Source of the DNA: Pseudomonadales bacterium
GTDB lineage: Bacteria; Pseudomonadota; Gammaproteobacteria; Pseudomonadales; Azotimanducaceae
DNA length: 31,091 bases
Assembly (NCBI GenBank): GCA_024234635.1
Contig: JACKNX010000032.1
Coordinates: forward strand, 1 to 31,091
Reading direction: 5' to 3'
Position 1 is the first letter of the stretch; the number at the start of each line of letters is the position of its first letter. The notes below the pieces were generated by a model, which made no database searches, was not told the origin of the DNA, and saw nothing but the letters and a program-made list of their open reading frames with translations. The position numbers and the translations under genes were made by a program. This document shows, piece after piece, positions 1-8,162 of this stretch.

Positions 1-621
1 GAAGCCTATCTGGCGTCGGCCGTTGACGTTGGGAATGTTCATCATCGACCAGGGGAAGAACAACTCTGTGCTCCAGCCTGAATCCGTTTCCGCGGTGGCC
101 CCGGTCCAGGGACCATCCCAGTCGTTTGCGTACCGTCGCTCCGGCAGCACCTTGCCATCCATTACGGTGTCACCCAGCGCAATGATGAACCAGTAGGCGA
201 ACAGGCCCGCGCCGGTGGTATCCAGCGTCACGCCAAAGGTGTCCCGATCGATGAATTCGTCACGGTTGGCCATGCGCCGGACCAGCGTACCTTTTGGCTG
301 TGACATGACAGCCGACACGTACAGACCCTTTTCCGTGGCAAGGAAGCGTGTGGCGGTGGGAAAGGTGGACGGCTCGCCGGTGCCGGGAATGGCTACCAGC
401 ATGTTGTCGTAGGCGGGCAGCGTCTCCCAGATGGCTTCGTCCACCTTGCCGTCCAGGCGTATGTCCACCTGGTCGTGCGGCATGTCTTTCACCGAAATGG
501 TGTGCATGGGAATGCCGTCGAGCGTGCCTTTCGGCGTGACCGCTCCCCATTCGAGGGCCTGCGCCGGGAGGCACAGCAGGGCCAGCAGAACGCTGGTCGC
601 CTGGATTGTTGGTGCGTTCAA
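1..621 (-). CDS. CBM9-like / DUF5916-type exported protein, N-terminal part (runs off the window)
   Basis: The reverse strand is open from the window edge to about 621, with no ATG near the beginning. I place the start at TTG 621, because it is followed directly by a signal-peptide-like stretch (SVLLALLCLPAQA, then LEWG). No clear Shine-Dalgarno supports this, so the start is uncertain. The mature part has the pattern of the carbohydrate-binding-module-9-like domain that begins DUF5916 proteins: IRLDGKVDEAIWE, then ATRFLATEKGLYVSAVM, RRMANRDEFIDRDTFGVTLDTT, then DWDGPWTGAT and GWSTELFFPWSMM. In that family this domain precedes an outer-membrane beta-barrel-like region of unknown role, which would lie outside the window. 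Export is inferred from the leader; the substrate is unknown. It lies 71 bp downstream of a codirectional membrane protein gene. Confidence 0.75.
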   Translation of the reverse strand, partial: MNAPTIQATSVLLALLCLPAQALEWGAVTPKGTLDGIPMHTISVKDMPHDQVDIRLDGKVDEAIWETLPAYDNMLVAIPGTGEPSTFPTATRFLATEKGLYVSAVMSQPKGTLVRRMANRDEFIDRDTFGVTLDTTGAGLFAYWFIIALGDTVMDGKVLPERRYANDWDGPWTGATAETDSGWSTELFFPWSMMNIPNVNGRRQIGF

Positions 622-692
622 GGGCGATCGGCCAGATAAATAAAACGCGTTATTGTACAGGAGACCCTTCGCGGGGCTACGTGAGCTGTGCG

Positions 693-1724
693 TCAACCCA
701 GCCAGTGATCCACGCCGTATTCCACCAGCGCGGCCAGCACCCAGGTGAGCGGCGGGATGATGAGGTAGAACAGCCAACGGCCGATCAGGGCAATATTGAA
801 GGGCCATACCGGAGCGCGTCGTACGTGGTCACGGAAGGTCAGCAGGGCGGAGACCTCCGCGATATTGCTGGCCGGCAGGTTCATCGGGCTCTGACCGCGG
901 CGCCATTCGGCAAGCCGGGCGTTGGTACTGGCCAGCAGGGCATCGCGTGCCTCGCGCATGTGGACATGCACTGGCCAGGTCGGGCGCAGTAGCAGGTAGA
1001 TCGCTGAGCCCAGCGTGAGCAGGAAGCCGGGCATTGTCGCGTTGGCATTGAATTCGCCGCTGAGCGACAGCAGCGGGTAGGCCATCTGCGTGCCCATCAG
1101 GGTGAGGCTGGGCAACAGCGCAAGCGTCGCGAACGGTGCAAGCTGGTGGGGTTGAAGGGCATCCGCCTGCAGGTGCTTGCGGCCGATTGCACCGTACAGC
1201 CGGGCGTTGTAGATGAGCGCCGTGATCGTGCCAAGGATCACGAACCAGGTGATGACCGTGCCCATCAGCCCGCCCAGCGATTGCGCTCGCGTAACGCCGA
1301 TATCGGGGTCGCCCAGGCCGGGATCGATGATCAGCAGGTAGTGCGCGCAGCCGACCGCAAGAGCCGTGGCGGTGGTTGTCACTGCGCGGAAGCGGGACTG
1401 CGTGATCAGCGAAGCGGACATTGCCGTCAGGGTTGCGGAGTCTATGTCCAGACAGGGTGCCAGTTGCTCCAGCGCACGCTGCGAGCGGTCGAGTATGGCG
1501 GGAATGCCGGCAAGTACCACCGCATTGACGAATGCGAAGAACAGTACGGGACCCAGACTGCCGCGGATGGCGTCGAGGTTGCTGCCGGGATTGAGCACCC
1601 CGAGCGGCGCACCGGTGAGCACGCTCATGAAGACAAAAACGGCAATGCCGTAGCTGATACGGCCGAAAGGCCAGCGCCGGTCCAGGCGCACGAACCAGTA
1701 CGGTTGAGGCGTTGCCGTATTCAT
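693..1724 (-). CDS. Multipass membrane protein of unknown function
   Basis: A 343-residue protein from ATG 1724. An in-frame upstream extension exists, but it translates the C-rich spacer into a Pro/His/Ser run, so I reject it. No good Shine-Dalgarno precedes ATG 1724. I see about six hydrophobic segments: near residues 26-46, 63-82, 115-135, 150-175, 205-230 and 240-252, with a C-terminal pair around 310-338. Between them lie charged loops, including an amphipathic stretch with HMREARDALLA. The C-terminal TFRDHVRRAPVWPF followed by a hydrophobic pair resembles uncharacterised proteobacterial membrane proteins, but I do not recognise a named family. The gene lies 79 bp downstream of the aldehyde dehydrogenase on the same strand, separated by a G/C-rich hairpin, so cotranscription is possible but not certain. 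Confidence 0.7.
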   Translation of the reverse strand: MNTATPQPYWFVRLDRRWPFGRISYGIAVFVFMSVLTGAPLGVLNPGSNLDAIRGSLGPVLFFAFVNAVVLAGIPAILDRSQRALEQLAPCLDIDSATLTAMSASLITQSRFRAVTTTATALAVGCAHYLLIIDPGLGDPDIGVTRAQSLGGLMGTVITWFVILGTITALIYNARLYGAIGRKHLQADALQPHQLAPFATLALLPSLTLMGTQMAYPLLSLSGEFNANATMPGFLLTLGSAIYLLLRPTWPVHVHMREARDALLASTNARLAEWRRGQSPMNLPASNIAEVSALLTFRDHVRRAPVWPFNIALIGRWLFYLIIPPLTWVLAALVEYGVDHWLG

Positions 1725-1731
1725 GGTGGTC

Positions 1732-1770
1732 GGGGGAGAGGGATGGGGATGGGGGATCGGGGAAGGGGGA
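1732..1770 (+). repeat. Purine-only G-run tract (possible G-quadruplex)
   Basis: In the spacer between the membrane protein and the aldehyde dehydrogenase the plus strand carries six runs of three to five G separated by one- to three-base spacers. This satisfies the usual four-run G-quadruplex pattern. Both flanking genes read on the minus strand, so the G-rich strand is the template and the mRNA would be C-rich. Confidence 0.5.
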
Positions 1771-1787
1771 AGGCGTGCGCCTTCCCC
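1766..1787 (-). terminator. Hairpin after the aldehyde dehydrogenase gene
   Basis: A perfect 9-bp inverted repeat (GGGGAAGGC / GCCTTCCCC) around a four-base loop lies 17 bp after the aldehyde dehydrogenase stop. It could terminate or attenuate transcription into the membrane protein gene. No T-run follows on the minus strand, so intrinsic termination is uncertain. Confidence 0.4.
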
Positions 1788-1803
1788 TGCCCGAGTCACT
1801 GCA

Positions 1804-3222
1804 TCAGAGCTGCATGGCCTTCAGTTCCACGAACTCGCTGAGGCCGTGAGGACCCAGTTCGCGGCCGTTGCCGGACTGTTTGTAGCCGCCGAACGGCGCA
1901 GCCACGTTGAAGGCGCCGCCGTTGATGGCCACCTGACCCGTACGGATCTGTTTGGCAACGGAGATCGCGCGCTCCTGTGTGCCGCCATACACCGCGCCGG
2001 ACAGACCGAAAATCGTGTCGTTGGCGATTTCGATGGCTTCCTCTTCGGAGTCGTACGGAATGATGCACAGCACCGGCCCGAAGATCTCTTCCTGGGCGAT
2101 GGTCATGTCGTTGCGCACGTCCGCGAAGACGGTGGGTTTCACGAAGTAGCCGGTATTCTTGCCCGCTGGCATGTCCAGGCCGCCGGTGACCAGCGTGGCG
2201 CCTTCTTCGATGCCTTTCTGGATATAGCTGCGCACGGTGTCGAACTGCGACTTGGAAGAGACCGGCCCCATCGTCACGCCTTCGTCGAAAGCACCGCCCA
2301 CCACCACGGACTCGGCGGCGGCCTTGGCGGCGGCAATGGCTTCACCCTGTTTTGCCCGCGGCACAAGCAACCGGCTCAATGCCGCGCACACCTGACCGCT
2401 GTTGGCGCAGATGCCACCGCCGGCGCGTGCCGCGGCTTCCGCGATGTTGGCGTCCTCCAGGGCCAGCAGGACGGACTTGCCGCCGAGCTCCTGGCTTACC
2501 CGCTTCACGGTGCCAGCGGCCAGTTGCGCCACGCGGATACCGGCTTCGGTGGAGCCGGTAATGGAGATCATGTCGACATCCGGGTGGGTGCACATGGCTT
2601 CACCCACGGTGCGACCGGGCCCTGTCACCAGGTTGAAAACGCCTGCGGGCAGGCCGACGTCGTGCAGCACCTGCGCCAGCCAGAAGGCGGTGAGCGGCGT
2701 GTCGGAGCTGGGTTTGACCACCACGGTGCAACCCGCAGCGAGGGCGGGCGCCAGCTTGGCGACGATCTGGTGCAGCGGAAAGTTCCAGGGCGTGATGAAT
2801 CCGCACACGCCGATGGGTTCCTTGATGACGATGGAGTTGCCGATCTTCTCCTCTTTCTCCATCTCGAACGGGATGTCCTTGTAGGAGCTCATGACGCCGA
2901 CGCCCAGACCGCCGTGCAGGCCGATGCTGGTCTTGAGCGGGGTGCCGAGTTCCCGCGCGCACAGTTCACCGATCTTCGGCATTTCCTGCGTGAAGCGTTC
3001 CGCGATCTTGCCGATCAGTTCCGAACGATAGGCGGCGCTGCTGCGGCTCCAGGTGCGGAAGGCCGCCTTCGCGGCGGCCACCGCGGCGCTCACATCCTCG
3101 GCATTGCCGGACGGAACCACGCCGCAGACTTCTTCCGTGGATGGATCGATGACTTCGATGGTGCCCTTGCCGTGTGGCGCTACCCAGTCACCGTTGATAT
3201 AGAGTTTGTCGTAGGTTTGCAT
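1804..3222 (-). CDS. NAD(P)-dependent aldehyde dehydrogenase
   Basis: A 472-residue aldehyde dehydrogenase superfamily enzyme oxidising an aldehyde to a carboxylate in the cytoplasm. ATG 3222 is chosen because GGGGGA lies just upstream and the protein then begins like the family (YINGDW). Catalytic elements are visible: TPWNFP with the oxyanion-hole Asn147, the nucleotide-binding ITGSTEAG near 221-228, the general base Glu245 in QELGGK, and the nucleophile Cys279 in NSGQVCAALSR. QEEIFGPV and the C-terminal FGGYKQSGNGRE are intact. The length is normal. The substrate cannot be read from sequence. The general resemblance is to the broad group of proteobacterial aldehyde dehydrogenases acting in alkane, terpene or aromatic degradation. 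It is divergent from the UPF0178 gene at 3350. Confidence 0.93.
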   Translation of the reverse strand: MQTYDKLYINGDWVAPHGKGTIEVIDPSTEEVCGVVPSGNAEDVSAAVAAAKAAFRTWSRSSAAYRSELIGKIAERFTQEMPKIGELCARELGTPLKTSIGLHGGLGVGVMSSYKDIPFEMEKEEKIGNSIVIKEPIGVCGFITPWNFPLHQIVAKLAPALAAGCTVVVKPSSDTPLTAFWLAQVLHDVGLPAGVFNLVTGPGRTVGEAMCTHPDVDMISITGSTEAGIRVAQLAAGTVKRVSQELGGKSVLLALEDANIAEAAARAGGGICANSGQVCAALSRLLVPRAKQGEAIAAAKAAAESVVVGGAFDEGVTMGPVSSKSQFDTVRSYIQKGIEEGATLVTGGLDMPAGKNTGYFVKPTVFADVRNDMTIAQEEIFGPVLCIIPYDSEEEAIEIANDTIFGLSGAVYGGTQERAISVAKQIRTGQVAINGGAFNVAAPFGGYKQSGNGRELGPHGLSEFVELKAMQL

Positions 3223-3239
3223 GTATTCCCCCTGCGTAT

Positions 3240-3255
3240 GGTTCCGGATGGAACC
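3240..3255. promoter_or_regulatory. Inverted repeat in the divergent promoter region
   Basis: GGTTCC-GGAT-GGAACC, a perfect 6-bp dyad, lies 18 bp upstream of the aldehyde dehydrogenase start, in the 127-bp gap shared with the divergent UPF0178 gene. It could be an operator or a 5'-leader hairpin. No regulator gene is adjacent. Confidence 0.3.
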
Positions 3256-3349
3256 GGTGTATCGACGGGCGCTGAATAAAGCACAATTCGCGCTGGTCGC
3301 CAACGGGCATCGGGGCCTGAGTGCTGGCGGGGGGTCGATTGGGGGGAGC

Positions 3350-3820
3350 ATGGCGCGAATCTGGGTGGATGCGGACGCCTGTCCGGTGGTGGTGCGTGAC
3401 ATCATCGTGCGGGCGGCGGTGCGTACGGGCGTGGAAGCGCTGTTTGTTGCGAACCGGCTGGTAAAGCTTCCGAATGTTCCGGGGCTGCGCTCGGTGCAGG
3501 TGCCCGGCGGCTTTGACGTGGCAGACGATCATATTGCCCGGTCGGTGCAGCGCGGCGACCTCGTCGTTACCGCCGATATTCCGCTGGCTGCCGAGGTCAT
3601 GGCCAGCGGCGCTGAGGCGCTGAGTCCACGCGGCGAGGCGTTCAGTCGGGACACCATTCGCCAGAAACTCAATCTCCGGGATTTCATGGACACCATGCGC
3701 GCCAGCGGCGTGACCGGTGGCGGTCCACCGCCGCTCGGGCAGCGTGAGCGCATGGCGTTCGCCAATGCGCTGGACCGCTTTCTGGCGCGGATGACGCGCC
3801 CTGCCGGCGGACCCCCGTAG
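3350..3820 (+). CDS. UPF0178 (YaiI/YqxD, DUF188) family protein
   Basis: A 156-residue protein starting at ATG 3350 after GGGGGGAG. An upstream in-frame start is possible, but it would add residues not typical of the family. It matches the family along its full length: the N-terminal IWVDADACPV motif with several acidic residues, VQVPGGFDVADD, GDLVVTADIPLAAEV, the NPRGE-like SPRGEAFS, LRDFMDTMRASG, GGPPPLGQRER and ANALDRFLARM. UPF0178 proteins have a PIN-like acidic core and are of uncertain function, possibly nucleic-acid related. The stop is 33 bp before the histidine kinase start, so the two may be cotranscribed. Family assignment is secure; function is not. Confidence 0.92.
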   Translation: MARIWVDADACPVVVRDIIVRAAVRTGVEALFVANRLVKLPNVPGLRSVQVPGGFDVADDHIARSVQRGDLVVTADIPLAAEVMASGAEALSPRGEAFSRDTIRQKLNLRDFMDTMRASGVTGGGPPPLGQRERMAFANALDRFLARMTRPAGGPP

Positions 3821-3853
3821 GCAGAGGAGCCGGTTTCCGTCACACTTCTTTTC

Positions 3854-6097
3854 ATGATCTGGATTCTGCTTTCCGCGCTGTCGGCACTCGCCGTGCTGCT
3901 GAGTGCCGTGGTGGTAACCACCCGGTGGGCGCCACCATCGCTGTGGTGGTATCCACAGATGCTCATTGGCGCCTCCGTGCTTTACATGACGGCGTCCATC
4001 CTCTACCTGGTGAGTGACGAGTTGAGCGTGCAGCAGGCGATGGTGCGCGCCGTGCATATCGCCTTTGGACTGAGCGTTGTGAACTGCCTGTGGCTGCTGC
4101 TGCGGGTCATGACACTGCATGGGCGGGCCGTGCCGGCGTCACGCTGGCTGACGCATGCCCTGCCCGGTGGCGTGCTGGCCGTCACGCTGGTGTTGGCCTA
4201 TCTGCCGTCGACTGCCCGATTCGTCAGTCTCACCGGTTCGCATGATTTCGAGTTGCATCCGGCCTGGATCGTCTACGCCTTCGAACTCGTCCTGCTCTGC
4301 CTGGTGACGGTGGTCACCGGCATCCACTCCGCCGTGGCCGCGAAGAGCCAGGGCGAGCGCACGCAGTATCTGGTAATCGTTTCCGCCATGGTCTTGCCCA
4401 TCGGTTGCGGATTGCTGACGTCCTCCGAAGTCTCGCCGGTGCACCTGATGAATCTCGGTTACGGGGTGGCGAGTGGCATCCTCATCATTGCCGTGGCAAA
4501 AGGCTGGATGGACGAAGGCCTCGGCTCGTCGCTCGGCGCCCTGCTGGAATCGGATCCTTATCCGCGTTTGTTCATCAATTCGTCCATGCGGCTGATCTAT
4601 CGCAATCCGACAGCCGTGGCGATGTTTCCGGAAGCCCAGGAACTCGGCTCGGACGTCCGCCAGTGGTTGCCGGGAAAACTGACGACCAGTGTCGGGCGAA
4701 CGCTCGGCCAGAAAGTGTTCGAACGCCTGGTGAACGACGAAGCGGATGATCGTGCCCGGCCGTTGCTGTTCCGGGTGGGAGACGATCGCACCCGCTGGTA
4801 TGCCATCGAGGTCCGCCGCGTGCAGACCGGTAGCAGTGTGTCCGGGACGGTACTCTCGCTCCGCGACGAAACCATGCTGGAGCGGTATCGGGAAGCCGCC
4901 ATCTCCGCGCGGCAGGTGCACAGCCTGCGGCGGTTGTCGTCCAGCATCGCCCATCGCTTCAACAATTTGATGGTCAGCGTGGTGGGTAACGTGGACCTGG
5001 CGCAGTATGAAGTGGAGAACGAGCCGCTCGATCACCAGAAGGTGCGCAACATCCTCGCCGACATCAAAAGCGCGGGTGAGCAGGCGTCCGAGCTGGCCGT
5101 GCGCTTCGGCTACTTCGGTGAGGAAGGCGATCAGGTCGGTCCCGCGGAAGCGACGTTCGATCTCAACGACCTGGTACGCGACGCGCTGCTGATTGTCGAA
5201 CCGCAACTGCCGAGGGGCATCACCCTGGACGTCGGCCTTGCGATCGGTGCGATGCCGGTGGAAATCAGTCCGGCCCGGGTCAGCGACATGGTCATCGATC
5301 TGGTGATGAACAGCGTGGAAGCGTATGGCGGCGAAGCCGGCACCATCCAGGTGTCCACCGGGCGTCGGCGGGTTGGTCCGAACGATCTGCCGGAGCTGAT
5401 GAACCGCGATGGTCTTGCGGAGGGCGATGTGGTGTGGCTGAAGGTCAGCGACCACGCAGGTGGCATGACGGTTACCCGCGAGGAGGGTCTGTTCGAGCCG
5501 TTCGTAACCACGAAGGAAGGACGCCAGGGGCTCGGGCTGTCCGCGGTGTTGAGCACGGCCAGTCTCAACCAGGGGGCGGTGGATGCCCGCAATATCGACG
5601 GCGGCGCCGCGGTGGTGGTCTATCTGCCCCGTTCAGGCGATGCGATTGCCGGCGCTGCCGGCGGCGGCATCACGGTGGAGCCACTGGAACGGGACACGGT
5701 ATTGCTGGTGGATGACGATGAGGCCGTGTTGCAGGTACACGCGGCCATGTTGTCCTCTCTCGGACAGAACGTGTTCCCCACGGCCTCGCCGGAAGCGGCC
5801 CTGCAGCGGGCCGCGATGCACCGTTTCAAGGCTGCGATCATCGATGTGTCGATGCCGCTGATGAGTGGCCAGGAACTGGCGAGTCGTCTGCGTCTGCGCG
5901 ATCCCTCTCTCCCTGTGCTGTTCATCAGCGGCTACGTACACGAACCGCTGCGTATCGACCCGCGCGATCCCAGCACCGCCTTTCTGGCCAAGCCGTTCGG
6001 CATGGAACAGTTGTTCCTCGAACTCGAGCGTATCTCCCGGCCGCCCCAGGAGACGGGCAAGGTCATCCGCATGCCGGGGCTGTTTCGGGACACGTGA
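3854..6097 (+). CDS. Hybrid sensor histidine kinase with 7TM sensor and C-terminal receiver
   Basis: A 747-residue membrane-bound hybrid kinase. Residues 1-217 form seven hydrophobic segments, like the HisKA_7TM-type sensor region. A PAS-like segment follows (about 230-340, DPYPRLFINSSMRLIYRNPTA). The phosphoacceptor is His367 in SIAHRFNNLM, a HisKA variant of the H-x-FNN type. The ATPase domain has the N-box Asn486 (VMNSVEAYGG), DHAGGM, FEPFVTTK and GLGLSAV. A receiver domain starts near 615 (VLLVDDDE), with phosphoacceptor Asp664 in IIDVSMP and the conserved Lys in FLAKPFG. The short tail carries no output domain, so signal probably passes to a partner elsewhere. The start lacks a strong Shine-Dalgarno. 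No separate response regulator is adjacent and the stimulus is unknown. Confidence 0.88.
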   Translation: MIWILLSALSALAVLLSAVVVTTRWAPPSLWWYPQMLIGASVLYMTASILYLVSDELSVQQAMVRAVHIAFGLSVVNCLWLLLRVMTLHGRAVPASRWLTHALPGGVLAVTLVLAYLPSTARFVSLTGSHDFELHPAWIVYAFELVLLCLVTVVTGIHSAVAAKSQGERTQYLVIVSAMVLPIGCGLLTSSEVSPVHLMNLGYGVASGILIIAVAKGWMDEGLGSSLGALLESDPYPRLFINSSMRLIYRNPTAVAMFPEAQELGSDVRQWLPGKLTTSVGRTLGQKVFERLVNDEADDRARPLLFRVGDDRTRWYAIEVRRVQTGSSVSGTVLSLRDETMLERYREAAISARQVHSLRRLSSSIAHRFNNLMVSVVGNVDLAQYEVENEPLDHQKVRNILADIKSAGEQASELAVRFGYFGEEGDQVGPAEATFDLNDLVRDALLIVEPQLPRGITLDVGLAIGAMPVEISPARVSDMVIDLVMNSVEAYGGEAGTIQVSTGRRRVGPNDLPELMNRDGLAEGDVVWLKVSDHAGGMTVTREEGLFEPFVTTKEGRQGLGLSAVLSTASLNQGAVDARNIDGGAAVVVYLPRSGDAIAGAAGGGITVEPLERDTVLLVDDDEAVLQVHAAMLSSLGQNVFPTASPEAALQRAAMHRFKAAIIDVSMPLMSGQELASRLRLRDPSLPVLFISGYVHEPLRIDPRDPSTAFLAKPFGMEQLFLELERISRPPQETGKVIRMPGLFRDT

Positions 6098-6145
6098 CCG
6101 CACCGGCGTCCCGCGCACGCGGTAGTCCGGAGAGCTTGCCGTCCG

Positions 6146-6490
6146 TCAGTCATGCAGGGGGCGCACTTCGACGCCTGCGCGGCAGGCCCGGGCTGCCTTG
6201 CGTCCCCAGGCTATTGCCTCGGCCTGATCGGCCACGTTCAGAATCCAGAATCCTCCCAGGTACATGTCCGTGCGCAGGAACACAGCGTTGTCCTGGATCA
6301 GCTCGCCTTCGGGTGTCCACCGAAGCGAGGTGGCGCGGTCGGGCGATTGCAGTCCGCCGGCAAACTGCCGCACGCCGGCGGCCACCATCTCGCGATTCAG
6401 GTTGTCGATTCCGTGCAGCATGGCAACGTCTTCCGCGCGGGCGGGGTCGTAGCCGCCGGGCCGGTAGATGCCTACGAGGTAGCTCGGCAT
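6146..6490 (-). CDS. YCII-related (YciI/DGPF-like) domain protein
   Basis: A 114-residue protein matching the YCII-related fold: MPSYLVGIYRPG at the N-terminus, an early helix with a His (MLHGIDNLNREM), then GGLQSPDRAT, an acidic-to-hydrophobic turn, and the late GGFWILNVADQAEAIAWGRK helix. The classical DGPF tetrapeptide is not intact (AVFLRTDMYLGGF occupies that region). Members are small cytoplasmic ferredoxin-like-fold proteins, some near sigma factors or in catabolic operons, and mostly uncharacterised. The start lies 4 bp after the stop of the pterin-carbinolamine dehydratase gene, so both are very likely one transcript. No sigma-factor gene is adjacent. Confidence 0.8.
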   Translation of the reverse strand: MPSYLVGIYRPGGYDPARAEDVAMLHGIDNLNREMVAAGVRQFAGGLQSPDRATSLRWTPEGELIQDNAVFLRTDMYLGGFWILNVADQAEAIAWGRKAARACRAGVEVRPLHD

Positions 6491-6494
6491 CGGC

Positions 6495-6803
6495 TCAAGA
6501 ACCTCCGGCTGCGTCGAGCATGGCGCGGGCGAGGGTGAAGTCGAGCTCCGTCAGCCCCCCGGCATCGTGTGTGGTCAATTCCACGTCGACCCGGTTGTAC
6601 ACGTTACGCCACTCCGGGTGATGGTTCATGCGCTCGGCGACCAGCGCGACGCGTGTCATGAAGGCAAACGCCGCCGGGAAATCACGGAAACGGAAATGGC
6701 CGACAAGACGGTCGCTCCCGAGTGAAAAGCGGTTGCCCGAGGGCTCGAGCTCAGCCAGTGCGGCAACGGCCTGTTCGGTGGTCATGGGGGCGGGCATGGG
6801 CAT
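6495..6803 (-). CDS. 4a-hydroxytetrahydrobiopterin dehydratase (pterin-4a-carbinolamine dehydratase)
   Basis: A 102-residue cytoplasmic enzyme that dehydrates 4a-hydroxytetrahydropterin, recycling the cofactor of aromatic amino acid hydroxylases. In some bacteria the family supports other pterin chemistry. The signature is intact: His61-His62 in MNHHPEW, NVYNRV, and Thr78-His79-Asp80 in TTHDAGGLT, followed by DFTLA. I chose ATG 6803 because CAGGA precedes it; a second possible start is ATG 6785. The length is typical (about 95-115). No phenylalanine hydroxylase gene lies nearby. It is immediately upstream of the YCII gene and divergent from the aminotransferase at 6962. Confidence 0.93.
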   Translation of the reverse strand: MPMPAPMTTEQAVAALAELEPSGNRFSLGSDRLVGHFRFRDFPAAFAFMTRVALVAERMNHHPEWRNVYNRVDVELTTHDAGGLTELDFTLARAMLDAAGGS

Positions 6804-6961
6804 GTCCTGGCTGCGATGCCAGCATTCTGGGCCGTGTCGGAGGAAGGTCAAGCAGGGAACTGTCGTGGGTAGAGAGGGTTGTCCCCTCCGGCCCTGGCGA
6901 CACCATTTCCCTCCTGATGTGGGCTAGAGTAGCGCACCCTATCGGATCGGAGAGTTGCCTC

Positions 6962-8083
6962 GTGCCCGGACTGAGACCCGACGTCGACCCGGACGGCCTG
7001 CTGGAATACTCGGTGGTATTCACGGACCGGTCGCTGAACCATATGTCACAGCGATTTCAGCAGGTTATGCGTGATATTTCGTCCACCATGAGAGAAATCT
7101 ACGGCGCCGATCATGTGGCTGTCGTACCGGGTGGCGGCACGTATGCGATGGAAGCGGTGGCCCGCCAGTTTGCCACCGACCGCAAGGCGCTGGTGGTGCG
7201 CAATGGTTTCTTCAGCTTCCGCTGGAGCCAGATCCTGGACGCCGGTCGTATCGCCTCGGCCGCGCGCGTGCTCATGGCGCAGCCGGTGGAGGCGCGGAAG
7301 TTTGCGCCCTTTGCGCCGGCATCGCTGGCCGACATTCAGCAGGCCATTCACGAAGAGCGACCGGCCATCGTTTTTGCCCCGCACGTGGAGACGGCGTCCG
7401 GCATCCTGCTCCCGGAGGCGTACGTGCGCGGCATCGCGGATGCCACGCACGCAGTGGGCGGTCTGTTTGTGCTCGACTGCATCGCCTCGGGGGCCCTGTG
7501 GGTGGACATGCGCGCCACCGGCGTCGACATCCTCATCAGCGCGCCGCAGAAAGGCTGGAGCGGATCACCCTGCGCGGGACTGGTGATGATGAACGCACGT
7601 GCCGGCGACGAACTCGCGCGCACCAGCAGCACCAGCTTTGCGCTCGACCTGCGCAAGTGGAACGACATCATGCGGGCCTACGAGAAGGGCGGGCATGCCT
7701 ATCACGCAACCATGCCGACGGACGGCCTGCGCACCTTCCGCGATGCCTGCAACGAGACGCGCCATTTCGGTTTCGAGCGGGCCCGTCAGGCGCAACTGGA
7801 GCTGGGATCGCGGGTACGGAACCTGCTGGCGCAGAACGGTTATGTCAGCGTCGCCGCGCCCGGGTTCGAGGCCCCGGGCGTGGTCGTGAGCTACACCGAC
7901 GATAGCGCGCTGGCCGGGAAGTTTCTTGGCGCCGGCGTTCAGGTGGCCGCCGGTGTGCCGTTGCAGTGCAACGAGCCCGACTGGTTTTCCACCTTCCGCA
8001 TCGGTCTGTTCGGTCTCGACAAGCTGGCTGACGTGGGCGCGGCCATTGACCGCCTGCAGGCGGCGCTGCCACGTCCGGCGTGA
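6962..8083 (+). CDS. Class V PLP-dependent aminotransferase (alanine-glyoxylate aminotransferase-like)
   Basis: A 373-residue fold-type I aminotransferase. The open frame extends upstream, but GTG 6962 is chosen for the GGAGAG located eight bases before it and because family-like sequence begins there. Visible features are VVPGGGTYAMEA (phosphate-binding turn), VVRNGFFSFRW, VLDCIASGALWVDM (the Asp that contacts the pyridine nitrogen) and SAPQKGWSGSP with the PLP lysine Lys197. FRIGLFG, near the C-terminus, holds the substrate-carboxylate Arg. The family moves an amino group between small amino acids and 2-oxoacids such as glyoxylate or pyruvate; the actual substrate is not readable. It stands alone, divergent from the dehydratase/YCII pair. 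Confidence 0.87.
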   Translation: MPGLRPDVDPDGLLEYSVVFTDRSLNHMSQRFQQVMRDISSTMREIYGADHVAVVPGGGTYAMEAVARQFATDRKALVVRNGFFSFRWSQILDAGRIASAARVLMAQPVEARKFAPFAPASLADIQQAIHEERPAIVFAPHVETASGILLPEAYVRGIADATHAVGGLFVLDCIASGALWVDMRATGVDILISAPQKGWSGSPCAGLVMMNARAGDELARTSSTSFALDLRKWNDIMRAYEKGGHAYHATMPTDGLRTFRDACNETRHFGFERARQAQLELGSRVRNLLAQNGYVSVAAPGFEAPGVVVSYTDDSALAGKFLGAGVQVAAGVPLQCNEPDWFSTFRIGLFGLDKLADVGAAIDRLQAALPRPA

Positions 8084-8162
8084 ATGCCGGCAGCATCGCC
8101 GCCAGGTGCCCGCCGCCCGGGCGATGAACCCGCGCGGCACCGTCTTTCGGGCGGTAGACCCG

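Noticed and set aside
1723..3279. Long plus-strand open frame of 518 codons opposite the aldehyde dehydrogenase
   Set aside because: It is antisense to a clear aldehyde dehydrogenase, has no family resemblance and is rich in His, Gly and Arg as expected for a GC-rich shadow frame.
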